Shown: piece after piece, positions 20,616 to 30,682 of the stretch
How positions within the stretch are numbered: position 1 is the stretch's first letter
Layout of the letters: every line of letters begins with the position of its first letter
DNA from: Schistocephalus solidus
Lineage: Eukaryota > Platyhelminthes > Cestoda > Diphyllobothriidea > Diphyllobothriidae
DNA length: 64,000 nt
Assembly: GCA_017591395.1 (NCBI GenBank)
Contig: WEDG01001280.1
Span: 62,001 to 126,000 of the forward strand
Direction of reading: 5' to 3'
Position numbers and translations under genes: made by a program
Notes under the pieces: model-generated
Databases searched by the model: none
The model's input: the letters and a program-made list of their open reading frames with translations, nothing else
Told to the model about the DNA's origin: nothing

Positions 20616-21917
20616 GTGAGACCACTCACACTAGCAGCCTGGCATGCTCGTTCCCTTTTAGACAATCCTAGGAGCAACCAGCCGGAACGGAGGACGGCGC
20701 TAGTCGCTCGGGAACTGGCGCGCTACAAGGTGGACATTGCTGCTCTCAGCGAGACCCGATTCTCTGAGCAGGGTCAGCTGGAGGAGGTTGGGGCCGGCTA
20801 CACCTTCTTCTGGAGCAGCCGGCCAAAGGCAGAGCGACGCGACGCTGGTGTTGCCTTTGCCATCCGTAACGACATCGTGGGACGTCTGCCCTGTCTGCCA
20901 CAGGGTATCAATGATCACCTGATGAGCCTCCGCCTGCCTCTTCGGGGAGACCAGTTCGCCACCATCATCAGCGCCTACGCTCCCCCAATGACGAGTTCTG
21001 ATGCGGCGGAGGACAAATTCTACGAGGACCTGCATGCCTTGCTGGCGACTGTGCCGAAAGAGGACAAGTTAATTGTCCTTGGTGACTTTATTGCCCGCGT
21101 CGGGACGGACCACGCTTGGTAAGGAGTGCTGGGTCCCAACGGTCTCGGTAGCTGTAACGATAACGGCCTCCTTCTTCTGCGCACGTGTGCGGAACACCGT
21201 CTCCTGCTGTCCAACACCTTCTTCCGCCTTCCGACGCGGGAGAAGGCCACGTGGATGCACCCTCGGTCGCGGCGCTGGCATCTGCTGGACTATGTTCTCG
21301 TCCGGAGGCGAGATCGACAGGACGTGCTGGTAACCAAGGCGATTCGCGATGCCGATGGTTGGACAGATCACCGCCTCGTCATCTCCCAGATGAGGCTCCG
21401 ACTTCAACCCCGACGAAGGCCCCAATGTAAGAGGCCGCCATGTAAGTTAAATACGCTTTTATTAAATTTGCCTGCTCACTGTTTTTATTTCAGCAACCAA
21501 ATAACCGGGAAACTGGAGAACCTGCATACTCCAGATGATAACGCTACCGTGGAGACACGATGGTGTCAACTGCGAAATGTCATCCAGTCCACCGCCCTCG
21601 ATGTCCTCGGACGCGCACGCCGTCGACACCAGGACTGGTTTGACGACAATGACGCCGAAATCAGCAACTTACTCGCGGAGAAGAATGGACTACACAAAGC
21701 CTACATGGACCTTCGGACTGACGCCACCAAAGCAGCCTTTTTCAGATGCCGGCGCCTTATACAACAACGGCTGCGGGAGATGCAGGATGCCTGGATGATC
21801 CGAAAGGCTAAGGAAATCCAGGGGTATGCGGACCGCAATGAAATGAAACTTTTTCAAAGCCATCATGGCCATCTACGGCCCGTGTATCAAGGGGTCCGCA
21901 CCGCTGCTCAGCTCTGA
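20616..21917 (+). pseudogene. ZF-RTE APE-type endonuclease and linker, one internal stop
   Basis: One frame interrupted by TAA at 21120-21122 (the antisense sister has CAA, Gln, there). Motifs in order: [28 protein letters not shown] (catalytic Glu in SETR), [17 protein letters not shown] (21078-21104), then WTDHRLVIS (catalytic His, about 21360-21386). In the APE/exonuclease III family the GD-N-A motif supplies catalytic residues; here Asn is Ile (ATT, 21090-21092). After residue 270 a helical linker ([20 protein letters not shown]) leads to the RT. Such endonucleases nick target DNA to prime reverse transcription. The frame is lost by a 1-nt change near 21850, and the RT frame takes over at 21865. 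Confidence 0.88.
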
Positions 21918-24312
21918 CGGCATAACACTGCTGACAGAGAAATCGCAAATTCTGAAGCGCTGGGCCGAGCACTTTAGAAATGTCCTTAATTGCTCATCAG
22001 CCATCTCCGATGCTGCCATTGACCGGCTTCCTCAAATGGACACGAACAATGACCTGGATCTGCCACCTTCCCTACCAGAAACCATCCGGACCGTGCAGCA
22101 GATTTCCAACGGTAAAGCACCGGGATCCGACGCAATCCCACCGGAAGTCTACAAGCACGGTGGGCCCCGGCTGATGGCAGAACTCACAACACTCTTCCAG
22201 GAGATGTGGCGCCAAGGACAAGTTCCTCAGGATTTCAAAGACGTGACCATCGTCCATCTCTACAAACGGAAGGGGAACCGGCAACTCTGTGATAATCACA
22301 GAGGCATCTCGTTGCTCAACATCGCCGGGAAGATCTTCGCCCGTATCCTTCTCAATAGTCTTAACGGTCACCTAGAACAGGGCCTGCTCCCGGAAAGCAA
22401 ATGTGGCTTCCGCCGACACCGCGGAACAACCGATATGATCTTTGCCACCCGCCAGCTACAAGAGAAGTGTCAGGAGATGCGAACTCACCTATACACTACC
22501 TTCGTGGATCTAACGAAAGCCTTTGACACGGTGAATCGTGACGGACTGTGGAAAGTCATGCAGAAATTTGGTTGTCCTGAGCGGTTCACGCACATGGTGC
22601 GTCAGCTTCATGACGGGATGACGGCGCGCGTCACTGACAACGGGATGGTATCCGAAGCATTCGCAGTGACCAATGGAGTGAAGCAGGGCTGCGTACTGGC
22701 CCCCACCCTCTTCAGTCTCATGTTCTCGGCTATGCTGATGAACGCCTACCGTGATGAGCAGCCTGGTATCCGCATCGCCTACAGAACTGACGGGCACCTT
22801 CTCAACAGTCGGCGTATGCAGGCTCCAACGCGCGTGTCTACGACTACAGTCCATGACTTGCTCTTCGCGGACGACTGCGCCCTTAACACCGTGACGGAGG
22901 AGGACATGCAAAGGAGCATGGACCTCTTCGCCGAAGGCTGCGCCGATTTCGGCTTAACAATCAGTACAGCCAAAACGGTTGTCATGCACCAGCCGCCACC
23001 CAGCGCGGAATACAATGGTCCTCGAATCAATGTCAACGGTGCTCAACTCAAAAACGTGGAAACCTTCGATTATCTAGAAAGCAAGATGTCGTGCAACACG
23101 AGAATCGATGACGAGGTTGCCCAACGGATCTCCAAAGCTAGTCAGGCCTTCGGCCGGCTGCAGGCCTCCGTGTGGAATCGCCACGGTATTCACCTGAACA
23201 CCAAACTGAAGATGTACAAGGCTGTCGTCTTCACGACACTCCTTTACGGAGCGGAAACCTGGACCGTCTACTCGAACCAAGCCAGGAAGCTGAATCACTT
23301 TCATCTCAGCTTCCTCCGCAGAATACTGAAGCTGAGATGGCAAGACCGGATCCCGGACACGGAAGTCCTGGAGCGGACCGGAATCATCAGCATCCATGCC
23401 ATGCTGAGGCAAGTGCAACTGCGATGGAGCGGCCACCTGGTAAGAATGGACGACGAGCGACTACCCAAACGACTTTTCTACGGAGATGTCGCTACGGGTT
23501 CTCGCCGACAGGGAGGTCAAAAACGACGCTACAAGGACACTTTTAAGAAATCGCTGAAGCAACTACAAATCAACTCGGCGACCTGGGAGGACCTCGCCCA
23601 GGATAGACCGGCATGGAGAAGAACAGTGAAGACTGGCTCAGCAATCTATGAGGCCAACCGGATCGCCGCCGCCAAGGCCAAAAGAGCGGCACGAAAGTCA
23701 CCAGTGCCCCGGACCAACACCGCCAATGCCCAGGCCCTGCCAACATGCCCACGCTGTCAACACATCTTTAGCGCGCGAATCGGCCTGGTTGAACATCTTC
23801 GGACGCAATGCACCAACAATCCGACAATTCCAATTTCTACGTCAAATTCTGCCAACCCTCCTTCTGACTCTCCCACCCTCACTCCTGGCATCAATTCCAT
23901 TACTCCCACCATCATAGAGACCACATACATATACTCATCGCCTGTTACCCCCACCACCGCAACCACCACCGCCTTCGCATTCACTACCACCACCACCACC
24001 ATCAGCGATGGGGAATCTCTCCTAAGCTGTACTCAATGCGACCGCACATTCACCTCACGCATCGGCCTGGTCGGTCACTTGCGAATACATCGTACAGAGA
24101 CTGGTGAGCCAGGGCCGGGAACACCATCACACAGCAGAGACCGTCGCCTCCACTGCCCTCACTGTCCTCGTGCATTCACTCATCGCATGGGCATATTCGG
24201 TCACATGCGCATACATGACAGCGGAATACACCACAATGCCGCCAACACCGATACACCATGCACATTCTCGCTCCTGCCATTCTTAGCACCCCTAACACCC
24301 CCACTACCATGA
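21865..24312 (+). CDS. ZF-RTE reverse transcriptase with C-terminal C2H2 fingers (815 codons)
   Basis: Open frame of 815 codons. RT motifs: [60 protein letters not shown] (motif A, catalytic Asp, about 22501), [15 protein letters not shown] (motif B), LLFADDCAL (motif C, Asp-Asp, about 22858-22884), then the thumb. A post-RT block follows: [41 protein letters not shown] text and [10 protein letters not shown]. Finger 1 is C2HC ([18 protein letters not shown], 23746-23811); fingers 2 and 3 are [18 protein letters not shown] (24028-24090) and [18 protein letters not shown] (24154-24216), joined by long S/T/P-rich linkers. The catalytic residues look intact. The frame begins by frameshift, so the nominal ATG is not a natural start; the natural product would be an endonuclease-RT-finger polyprotein. 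It ends by frameshift before fingers 4 and 5. Confidence 0.9.
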   Translation: MAIYGPCIKGSAPLLSSDGITLLTEKSQILKRWAEHFRNVLNCSSAISDAAIDRLPQMDTNNDLDLPPSLPETIRTVQQISNGKAPGSDAIPPEVYKHGGPRLMAELTTLFQEMWRQGQVPQDFKDVTIVHLYKRKGNRQLCDNHRGISLLNIAGKIFARILLNSLNGHLEQGLLPESKCGFRRHRGTTDMIFATRQLQEKCQEMRTHLYTTFVDLTKAFDTVNRDGLWKVMQKFGCPERFTHMVRQLHDGMTARVTDNGMVSEAFAVTNGVKQGCVLAPTLFSLMFSAMLMNAYRDEQPGIRIAYRTDGHLLNSRRMQAPTRVSTTTVHDLLFADDCALNTVTEEDMQRSMDLFAEGCADFGLTISTAKTVVMHQPPPSAEYNGPRINVNGAQLKNVETFDYLESKMSCNTRIDDEVAQRISKASQAFGRLQASVWNRHGIHLNTKLKMYKAVVFTTLLYGAETWTVYSNQARKLNHFHLSFLRRILKLRWQDRIPDTEVLERTGIISIHAMLRQVQLRWSGHLVRMDDERLPKRLFYGDVATGSRRQGGQKRRYKDTFKKSLKQLQINSATWEDLAQDRPAWRRTVKTGSAIYEANRIAAAKAKRAARKSPVPRTNTANAQALPTCPRCQHIFSARIGLVEHLRTQCTNNPTIPISTSNSANPPSDSPTLTPGINSITPTIIETTYIYSSPVTPTTATTTAFAFTTTTTTISDGESLLSCTQCDRTFTSRIGLVGHLRIHRTETGEPGPGTPSHSRDRRLHCPHCPRAFTHRMGIFGHMRIHDSGIHHNAANTDTPCTFSLLPFLAPLTPPLP

Positions 24313-24548
24313 ATGGCATCCCCCTAGCCTCTACCGATTTCTCCTGCCCACACTGCGCCCGCAACTTCAACTCACGCATCGGCCTGGTCGGTCACCTGCG
24401 AATCCATCGCACGGAGGCTGGTGAACCAGTGCCTGGGGCTCCGACATACAGTCGACGCGCCCGCCTTCACTGCCCTCACTGCTCCCGCACATTTACACAC
24501 CACATGGGCCTATTAGGACACATGCACCTCCACGACAACCTCCGGTAA
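24258..24548 (+). pseudogene. ZF-RTE zinc fingers 4 and 5, frameshifted from the RT frame
   Basis: Continues the polyprotein in another frame: finger 4 [20 protein letters not shown] (24345-24407), linker HRTEAGEPVPGAPTYSRRA, finger 5 CPHCSRTFTHHMGLLGHMHL (24471-24533), ending HDNLR and a stop. The other copies end with the same HDNLR, so this is the natural C-terminus. The frameshift lies between 24258 and 24312. C2H2 fingers usually bind DNA or RNA; the ligand is unknown. Confidence 0.85.
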
Positions 24549-24651
24549 ACCACCGGATGCTAAGCTACATCAGCACACACTACCTACACCAATACATCGA
24601 CAACGCCCTCACAATCACCATTTACCAGAGTATATCACGGTTTCCTAGAAA

Positions 24652-25011
24652 CCATGGCTGGGAAGTCTGCCAATCTGACGCTTCCACCAGACCACGCCGT
24701 CGGCTCAGTGTATGTGCTGTGTGTGTCGAGTGGCTGACCAGTGGACTGAGAGTCAGACGGTGATGGCTGCTCCATATCCCCTGAGTTAGTGAATCCTGGT
24801 GTGTGCGTAATGGGGGCCAGGTCGTGCTGTGGCACGCGAAGACGGGTACGCCGATCCGTCAGCCAATGCGCCCACTCCCACATCACGCAACTGACCGGCT
24901 CGGACAGTGTCCGATGGTGGGGTTTGGGGAGAGAGTGAGGTCGACAGCTCAGCGCATGTTCCTCACTATAAACAATCTGACGCGCTTAAAACTATTACGG
25001 TGCGCTAAAAG
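24652..25011 (+). repeat. ZF-RTE 3' tail, module A (first unit)
   Basis: Starts CCATGGCTGGGAAGTCTGCC; includes GAGTGGCTGACCAGTGGACT, GGGGGCCAGGTCGTGCTGTG and CCTCACTATAAACAATCTGA. The A version also ends copies C, D and E. Confidence 0.8.
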
Positions 25012-25294
25012 CCGTGGCTTGGAAGGTTGCCAACTGACGGGATAACTCGGACCGCGTGGTCAGCCCAATGTGTGTTTTGTGTGGAGTGGCTGACTGGCGG
25101 ACTGAGAGTCAAGCTGCAATGGCTCCTTCTTAATTTGGTCTTTATGGCACTCCCACTCTGTGGGATCCGAGCCAGGTGTGGTGGTACGCCCAGGGGCGGC
25201 TCCGGCCACGCCAGCCACCTGCGACCTCTCTCATCTCCGGTCTTCTTGCCTGTGCTTTGAGACCGGGCTCAGGTGGGGGAGGAGAAGTGTGTGC
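25012..25294 (+). repeat. ZF-RTE 3' tail, module B (first unit, 3'-truncated)
   Basis: Starts CCGTGGCTTGGAAGGTTGCC; contains GAGTGGCTGACTGGCGGACT and GTGGGATCCGAGCCAGGTGT. It stops after CTCAGGTGGGGGAGGAGAAG, lacking the terminal ~120 bp and hairpin present in the second B module. Confidence 0.8.
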
Positions 25295-25682
25295 GGTGGG
25301 AAGTTTGTCAACTGACAATTACACTCAGACCTCGCAGTTAGTCCAATGTGTGTTGTGTGGAGTGGCTGACTGGTGGTCTGAGAGTCAGGCTGCGATGGCT
25401 CCTTCTTAACGTGACCTCTGACTATCTCACACACGTGAGCTGTAAGCCGTTCAACCCCCTGTTGTGTGAAATCCTGGTGCTTGTGTTTGGGGGCCAGGTC
25501 GTGTACGTAGTACACGTAGACGAGGTCACCAGCAGCTGCGCCCGCTTCCGCATCAGACAATTGACCGGCTCGGACAGTGGTCTGATTGTGGGGGTGGGGG
25601 AGAGAGTGAGGTCGAGATCTCAGCGTATTTTCCTCACTATAAACAATCTGACGCGCTTGAAACTATCCCGGTGCGCTAAAAG
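25295..25682 (+). repeat. ZF-RTE 3' tail, module A' (second unit)
   Basis: Starts GGTGGGAAGTTTGTCAACTG, has GAGTGGCTGACTGGTGGTCT, GTGACCTCTGACTATCTCAC, GTGTACGTAGTACACGTAGA and CCTCACTATAAACAATCTGA. The A' version is also found in the solo insertion 17789-18560 and in copy F (41190-41600). Confidence 0.8.
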
Positions 25683-26082
25683 CCGAGGCTTGGAAGGTTG
25701 CCAACTGACGGGATAACTCGGACCGCGTGGTCAGCGCAATGTGGTTTTTGTGTGGAGTGGCTGACTGGCGGACTGAGAGTCAGGTTGCAATGACTCCTTC
25801 TTAATGTGGCCTTTATGGCACTCTCACTCCGTGGGATCCGAGCCAGGTGTGGTGGCACGCCAGGGGCGGCTCTGGCCGCGCCAGCCACCTGCGTCCTATC
25901 CCACCTCCGCTCTTCTTGACTCTGTCTTGACACCGGGCTGAGGTGGAGGAGGAGGATAGAGTGCGGTAGCTGCAGCGCAAGGCTACTATCACTTAAAACT
26001 TATTCACGCGCAAGTCACCGTCCCTGCACCACCTGGTGTGGAGCATACGGTGGACCTCGTCGAAATCGACGGTCGAACTGTC
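25683..26082 (+). repeat. ZF-RTE 3' tail, module B' and element terminus
   Basis: Complete B module: CCGAGGCTTGGAAGGTTGCC, GAGTGGCTGACTGGCGGACT, CTTGACACCGGGCTGAGGTG, CACTTAAAACTTATTCACGC, a CACCTGGTGTG hairpin region, then the terminal hairpin CGTCGA-AA-TCGACG and GGTCGAACTGTC. It ends exactly at the target duplication. Confidence 0.85.
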
Positions 26083-26094
26083 ATTCTCCGCGAG
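26083..26094. repeat. Target-site duplication, right copy (ATTCTCCGCGAG)
   Basis: Second copy of the 12-bp duplication; the interrupted antisense copy resumes here. Confidence 0.95.
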
Positions 26095-27701
26095 TAAGTT
26101 GCTGATTCGGCGTCATTTTCATAAAAACAGTCCTGTGTTGACTGAGTGCGTGTCCGAGGAATTAAAGGCGGTGGACTGGATTACATTTTGCAGTTGACAC
26201 CATCGTGTCTGCACGGTGGCGTTAGTATCAGGAGCATGCAGGTCCTTCAGTTTCCGGGTTATTCAGTTGCTGGAATCAAAACAATGTGCACGCAAATTAA
26301 AAAAAGAGTATTAAACTTACCTGGCTGTCGCTTACCTTTGGGCCTTCGTCAGGGTTGAAGTCGGAGCCTAATCTGGGAGAGGACGAGGCGGTGATCTGTC
26401 CAACCATCGACATCGCGGATCACCTTGGTTACCAGCACCTCCTGTCGATCTCGCCTCGTGACGAGTCGCAGCTGCCAGCGACGTAACCGAGGGTGCATCG
26501 ACGTGGCCTTCTCCCGCATCGGAAGGCGGAAAAAAGGTGCTGGTCAGCAGGAGACGCTGTTCCACACACGTTTACAGAATAATGAGGCCGTTATCGTTAC
26601 AGATACCGAGACCGTGTGGACCAAACACTCCCTGCCAGGCAGCGTGGTCCGTCCCGACGCGGGCAATAAAGTCACCAAGGACAATTAACTTGTCCTCTTT
26701 CGGCACAGTCGCCAGCAAGGCATGCAGGTCCTCGTAGAATTTGTCCTCCGCCGCATCAGAACTCGTCATTGGGGGAGCGTAGGCGCTGATGATGGTGGCG
26801 AACTGGTCTCCCCGAAGAGGCAGGCGGAGGCTAATCAGGCAATCATTGATACCCTGCGACAGACAGGGCAGACGTCCCACGATGTCGTTACGGATGGCAA
26901 AGGCAACACCAGCGTCGCGTCGCTCTGCCTTTGGCCGGCCGCTCCAGAAGAAGGTGTAGCCGGCCCCCACCTCCTCCAGCTGACCCTGCTCAGTGATCTG
27001 GTCTCGCTGAGGGCAGCAATGTTCACCTTGTAGCGCGCCAGTTCCCGAACGACTAGCGCCGTCCTCCGTTCCAGCCGGTTGCTTCTAGGATTGTCAAAAA
27101 AGGAACGAACATGCCAAGCAGCCTGGGGGGTATGCCATGGGGGGATGGGGACGAGGAGATTGATGTTTGTTTGAGTTTGGCGACCGCGTATTTTGAGATT
27201 TGCGAGCTGCGGCCGGCTGCAGAAGACGTGAGACCCAGCATTTGTTTAGGGCACCTTTTCTAGCCATTCCCCCGCGAAGAGACAATAAGTGCTATCCCTA
27301 AATAGGGCTGCTCGGACATCCCAGACGCCTGCCGAACTCCACTATGGTTCACGGTTGTTTTAGTGGGAGAATGACCCGAGTTAGCCTGGGCAAACTACGC
27401 GGTTACTGTCGCCCCTACCGTAGGACTTTTTTAGAGGGGGGAGGTGGGAAGTTCGGGAGTCCGACATACAGGGTGTGGAGGCACACACAACACCGGAGAC
27501 CCTCATCTGGTTTAGCCCGCCAGTCGTGACGGTTGCCCGGGGTGTGGCCGCTGGGAAGAACCCAACATCGAGGAGCCACATGTGAGAGTTGTTTACCAGT
27601 TTGAGGAGGCCACCGGAGCATTCACCACCTGTACGAGACAAATGGAGCGCCCAAATGCAAGCTGTGTGGTGCTACCCCTAACTAGTACCTCTACACCCAC
27701 A
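26095..27701 (-). pseudogene. Old antisense ZF-RTE copy, 5' leader, endonuclease and linker (proximal half)
   Basis: Minus-strand 5' start at 27701 (GGGTGTAGAGGTACTAG), leader to about 27080, then endonuclease: NIAALSETR (about 27000), [20 protein letters not shown] (26910-26970), [28 protein letters not shown] (26610-26680), then the linker decays (stops around 26290; WCQLQNV near 26190) and stops at the target duplication. It carries the same Ile in place of Asn in GDFIA as the full-length copy but has Gln where that copy has a stop. Continues at 20027. Confidence 0.88.
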
Positions 27702-27705
27702 TGAC

Positions 27706-28440
27706 ATTGCGATCGTCGATTACGACGACGTCTTCCGTATGCTCCACGGAAGGGTGGTGAATGGACAGTGATTCACGCGTGATTTAGTTAAAATTGATAT
27801 TAGACTTGCGCTGCATTTACTGCACTCTCTCATCCTCCTCACCTTAACCCGGTGTCATGGCATTGTCAAGAAGACCGGAGATGGGAGAGGGCGCAGGTGG
27901 CTGGCGCGACCGGAGCCACCCATGGGCGTACCACCACACCTGGCTCGGATCCCATGGAGTGGGAGTGCCATAAAAGCCACATTAAGAAGGAGCCATTGCA
28001 GCCTGACTCTCAGTCCGCCAGTCAGCCACGGCTTTTAGCGCACCGTGATAGTTTCAAGTGCGTCAGCTTGTTTATAGTGAGGAAAGTGCGCTGAACTGTC
28101 GACCTCACTCTCTCCCTCACCCCCACAGTCAAACTTCTGTCCGAGCCGGTCATTTGTCTGATGTGGTAGTGGGCGCATTGGCTGACGGTTCAGCGTACTC
28201 GTCTTTGCGCGCCACAGCACGACCTGGCCCCCATTACGCACACACCAGGATTCACTTACTCAGGGGATATGGAGGAGCCAACGCCGTCTGACTCCCAGTC
28301 CACTGGTCAGCCACTCGACACACACCGCACATACACTGGGCTGATGGCGTGGTCTGGTGTAAGCGTCAGATTGTCAGTCTTCAAAGCCATGGTTTCTAGG
28401 AAACCGTGATTTTACCAGGTACCTTCTGATGATTGTGAGA
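27706..28440 (-). repeat. ZF-RTE 3' tail, one A-B unit (copy D)
   Basis: In minus sense: A module (28400-28040, with GGGGGCCAGGTCGTGCTGTG), then B module ending near 27706 with a mutated terminus (TAATCGACGATCGCAATGTC). Its end lies 4 bp from the 5' start of the old antisense copy at 27701, so the two elements are head to tail. Confidence 0.78.
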
Positions 28441-28498
28441 GTGTTGTCTATGTATTAGTCAAGATGGTCTGCGCTGATGTGGCTTAGCCTGCGGTGGT

Positions 28499-29112
28499 TT
28501 ACCGCAGGTTGTCGTGGATGTGCATGTGTCCCAATAGGCCCATGTGGCGTGTAAATGTGCAGTGAGGGCAGTGGATTCGGGCGCGCCGACTGTATGTCGG
28601 AGCCTCAGGCACTGGTTCACCAGCCTCCGTGCGATGGATTCGCAGGTGACCAACCAGGCCGATGCGTGAGTTGAAGTTGCGAGCGCAGTGTGGGCAGGAT
28701 AAAATCGTCACTCCACTCAAATCGGCACCGCCACTCTTTTGGTCTTGGCGGTGGCGATCCGGTTGGCTTCGTAGATTTCTGCCCCTGTCTTCACTGGCCT
28801 TCTTTAAGCTGGTTGGTTCCGGGCGAGGTCCTCCCATATCGACGGGGTAATCTTCATTTGCTTCAGGAAGGTCTTCAGAGTGTCCTTGTGGCATCGTTTT
28901 TGACCTCCCTGTCAGCGAGCACCCGTAGCGACATCTCCGTAGGAAAGTCGTTTGGGTAGTCGCTCGTCGTCCATTCTCAACAGGTGGCCGCTCAATCACA
29001 GTTGAACTTGCCTCAGCTTTGCGTGGATGTTGAGGATGCCCGTCCAATCTAGTAGTGCTGTGTACAGGATCCTCTCTTGTTATCTTGGCTTCAGTATTCT
29101 GCAGAGGCAGCT
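28499..29112 (-). pseudogene. ZF-RTE RT C-terminus and zinc fingers with internal deletion (copy D)
   Basis: Minus-strand frame with the post-RT block ([24 protein letters not shown]), then directly fingers [20 protein letters not shown] and HCTFTRHMGLLGHMHIHDNL R. Fingers 1-3 and the long linkers are missing (deletion around 28700-28720). The 5' truncation point, near TTTCAGCTGCCTCTGCAGA, coincides with that of copy F at 39715: both join the same foreign sequence GATTTATAAGCNTCCATTAT. Confidence 0.78.
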
Positions 29113-29194
29113 GAAATGGAAGAAATCCAGCTTCCTGACAATCAACGATATAATGGATGCTTATAAACCCTAAACCCGCTAACGACCAGTATAT

Positions 29195-29280
29195 TTCACC
29201 ACCCGAGGCTCGAACTCGTGACCTGGTGATTGAAGGTCCAACGCTATAACCCACTGCACCACGGGCTCGTTGTCTTGCCA
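29195..29280 (-). repeat. tRNA-derived SINE head
   Basis: Minus sense: GCAAGACAACGAGCCCGTGG, TGCAGTGGGTTATAGCGTTG, then B box GAGTTCGAGCCTCGGG. The counterpart in the right arm is 39361-39440, which has about 200 bp more tail. Confidence 0.75.
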
Positions 29281-29409
29281 GTTTAGATTGAGCATACTGA
29301 CATTCCTTCATGAACACTGACCGATCGCTTATGGGGCTCACTTGTCTCGTTCTGCCCTGGAGCTCACTTTCGAGGCCAGCCTTGAATGCAGTGGCTTAGA
29401 ACGTTTGAC

Positions 29410-29510
29410 AGGTAGTGGTTGCAAGACCTGGGGTTGGCTATGATTGACGAATGACGGCTTATGTGCCAGAAATGGCCATTCCAGTCTCCCTAGGCTTTGT
29501 TGGTAAGGTT
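29410..29510 (+). repeat. SINE tail fragment
   Basis: GACGAATGACGGCTTATGTG, CCAGAAATGGCCATTCCAGT and GGCTTTGTTGGTAA match the tail of the SINE at 8110-8275, here with the CTGATGA changed. The mirrored copy is at 39120-39190 (-). Confidence 0.7.
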
Positions 29511-30682
29511 CATCTGCCTGTTATACTGGCCGCTGTGCGGCTGCTGGTAGGGCTCGAGTGAGGCCCAAGGCAGAATGGGATGGGCGAGTCCCGTGACCTA
29601 TCCGCGTGCATTCAAAAACCCATGGAAAAACAGGCAACAGCTGCTCCACCATGTCGTACGTGGCAGGCTAAGCGGTTTCCAGGCCTGCATCCTCATCGTA
29701 AGTTTTGGCCGGAATTTTAAAAAGTACGACAGAAAATTAGCACACCAGCCACAAAAGCCTCGAAATCCCTGCGGTAAAGCGAGTTTAATTTAGACGTTGA
29801 AAGTCCTATTCCAAAAAGCGTGAGCAGTCAATATCACTGTGCAATTTTTAGGCGCGAACCTCCCACCCCTGCCCTTTCTTTTACTTCGCCTTGTAGGTCG
29901 CTGAGCTCATGGAAACTTACTATCGGAAGGCCGTAGCAAAAGCGCCAGGCGGGAGCGTCTGTCGATCGATCAATATTTTGGGTAGCTCGCGAGATGGCAG
30001 CTGCCGGTGTGTGCAAATTTCTCGATTATCACGATCGCGGGCGTGGGAAATTAGGCTGTGTCGCGGTTTCTAATTTGCTCCCTCCCCCCTTCTCGTTGGC
30101 GCGGTCGCCGAAGGCACGTTCGAATTTGAAGTGCCTTGACTGCGAAGCACGTGATTGTTGATTGTCGAGGCCTTAGTTGTCTAGGTACCGCGGCCGTTAT
30201 GCGTACAATCAATCTCGATAAGCCTGAAATGCCGAAAGGAGGTACGATAGTTATTTTAACTCACCAGGTCACGCGTTTCGGGAGGAAATTCCTGTTGCGC
30301 AAAATCTGCACAAACTGCGTCCCCGAAAGCCTTACAAGAATAAATATACTACTTCTTCTAAAACGAAGGCACACTTTACTTTCTTAAGCACGATTTTCTC
30401 ACACGAAAATCCTTGTATTTCACAGCGAACCTACAATTTCAGAAAACGCCTTTATTGAAAATCACTTTAATAAGCTTAAATACAAGGAATTGAATGCATG
30501 AGATGGAGATAATAATGAAAAATCATGATAAATGCAAGAAAAACGGGACTCTGTTGACATTGCCTTGGCATTCAAAAACAGCATAAAATCTGTCAAACAT
30601 GAAGACAGTCAGGATGTTTTGTACTTGTTTGCTCAAAATAAAATTCAAAGTTTTTCTTGCATTAAGAGGTGTTTATTTGACA

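Larger units (their letters stand above)
20040..26082 (+). mobile_element. Full-length ZF-RTE non-LTR retrotransposon (6,043 bp)
   Basis: Bounded by ATTCTCCGCGAG on both sides. Begins GGGTGTAGGGGTACTAG (the old antisense copy has the same 5' start at 27701) and ends GAAATCGACGGTCGAACTGT C, without poly-A or a short tandem tail. Order: a 5' leader of about 576 bp, APE-type endonuclease, linker, RT, post-RT domain, five C2H2 fingers, then a 3' tail of two A-B units. Coding lesions are few: TAA at 21120-21122, a frameshift near 21850-21917 and one near 24258-24312. It interrupts an older copy of its own family, so it is the younger of the two. The RTE-like clade is inferred from endonuclease and RT character. 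Confidence 0.92.

Noticed and set aside
21444..21495. Possible intron inside the ZF-RTE endonuclease frame (GTAAGT ... TTTTATTTCAG)
   Set aside because: The frame is open across it and reads sensible linker protein in the full-length copy; the antisense copy keeps similar bases. The splice-like ends look like coding coincidence.
24652..26082. CRISPR-like or satellite array
   Set aside because: Units are 280-400 bp, diverged, alternate in type, and lie within one retrotransposon 3' tail.
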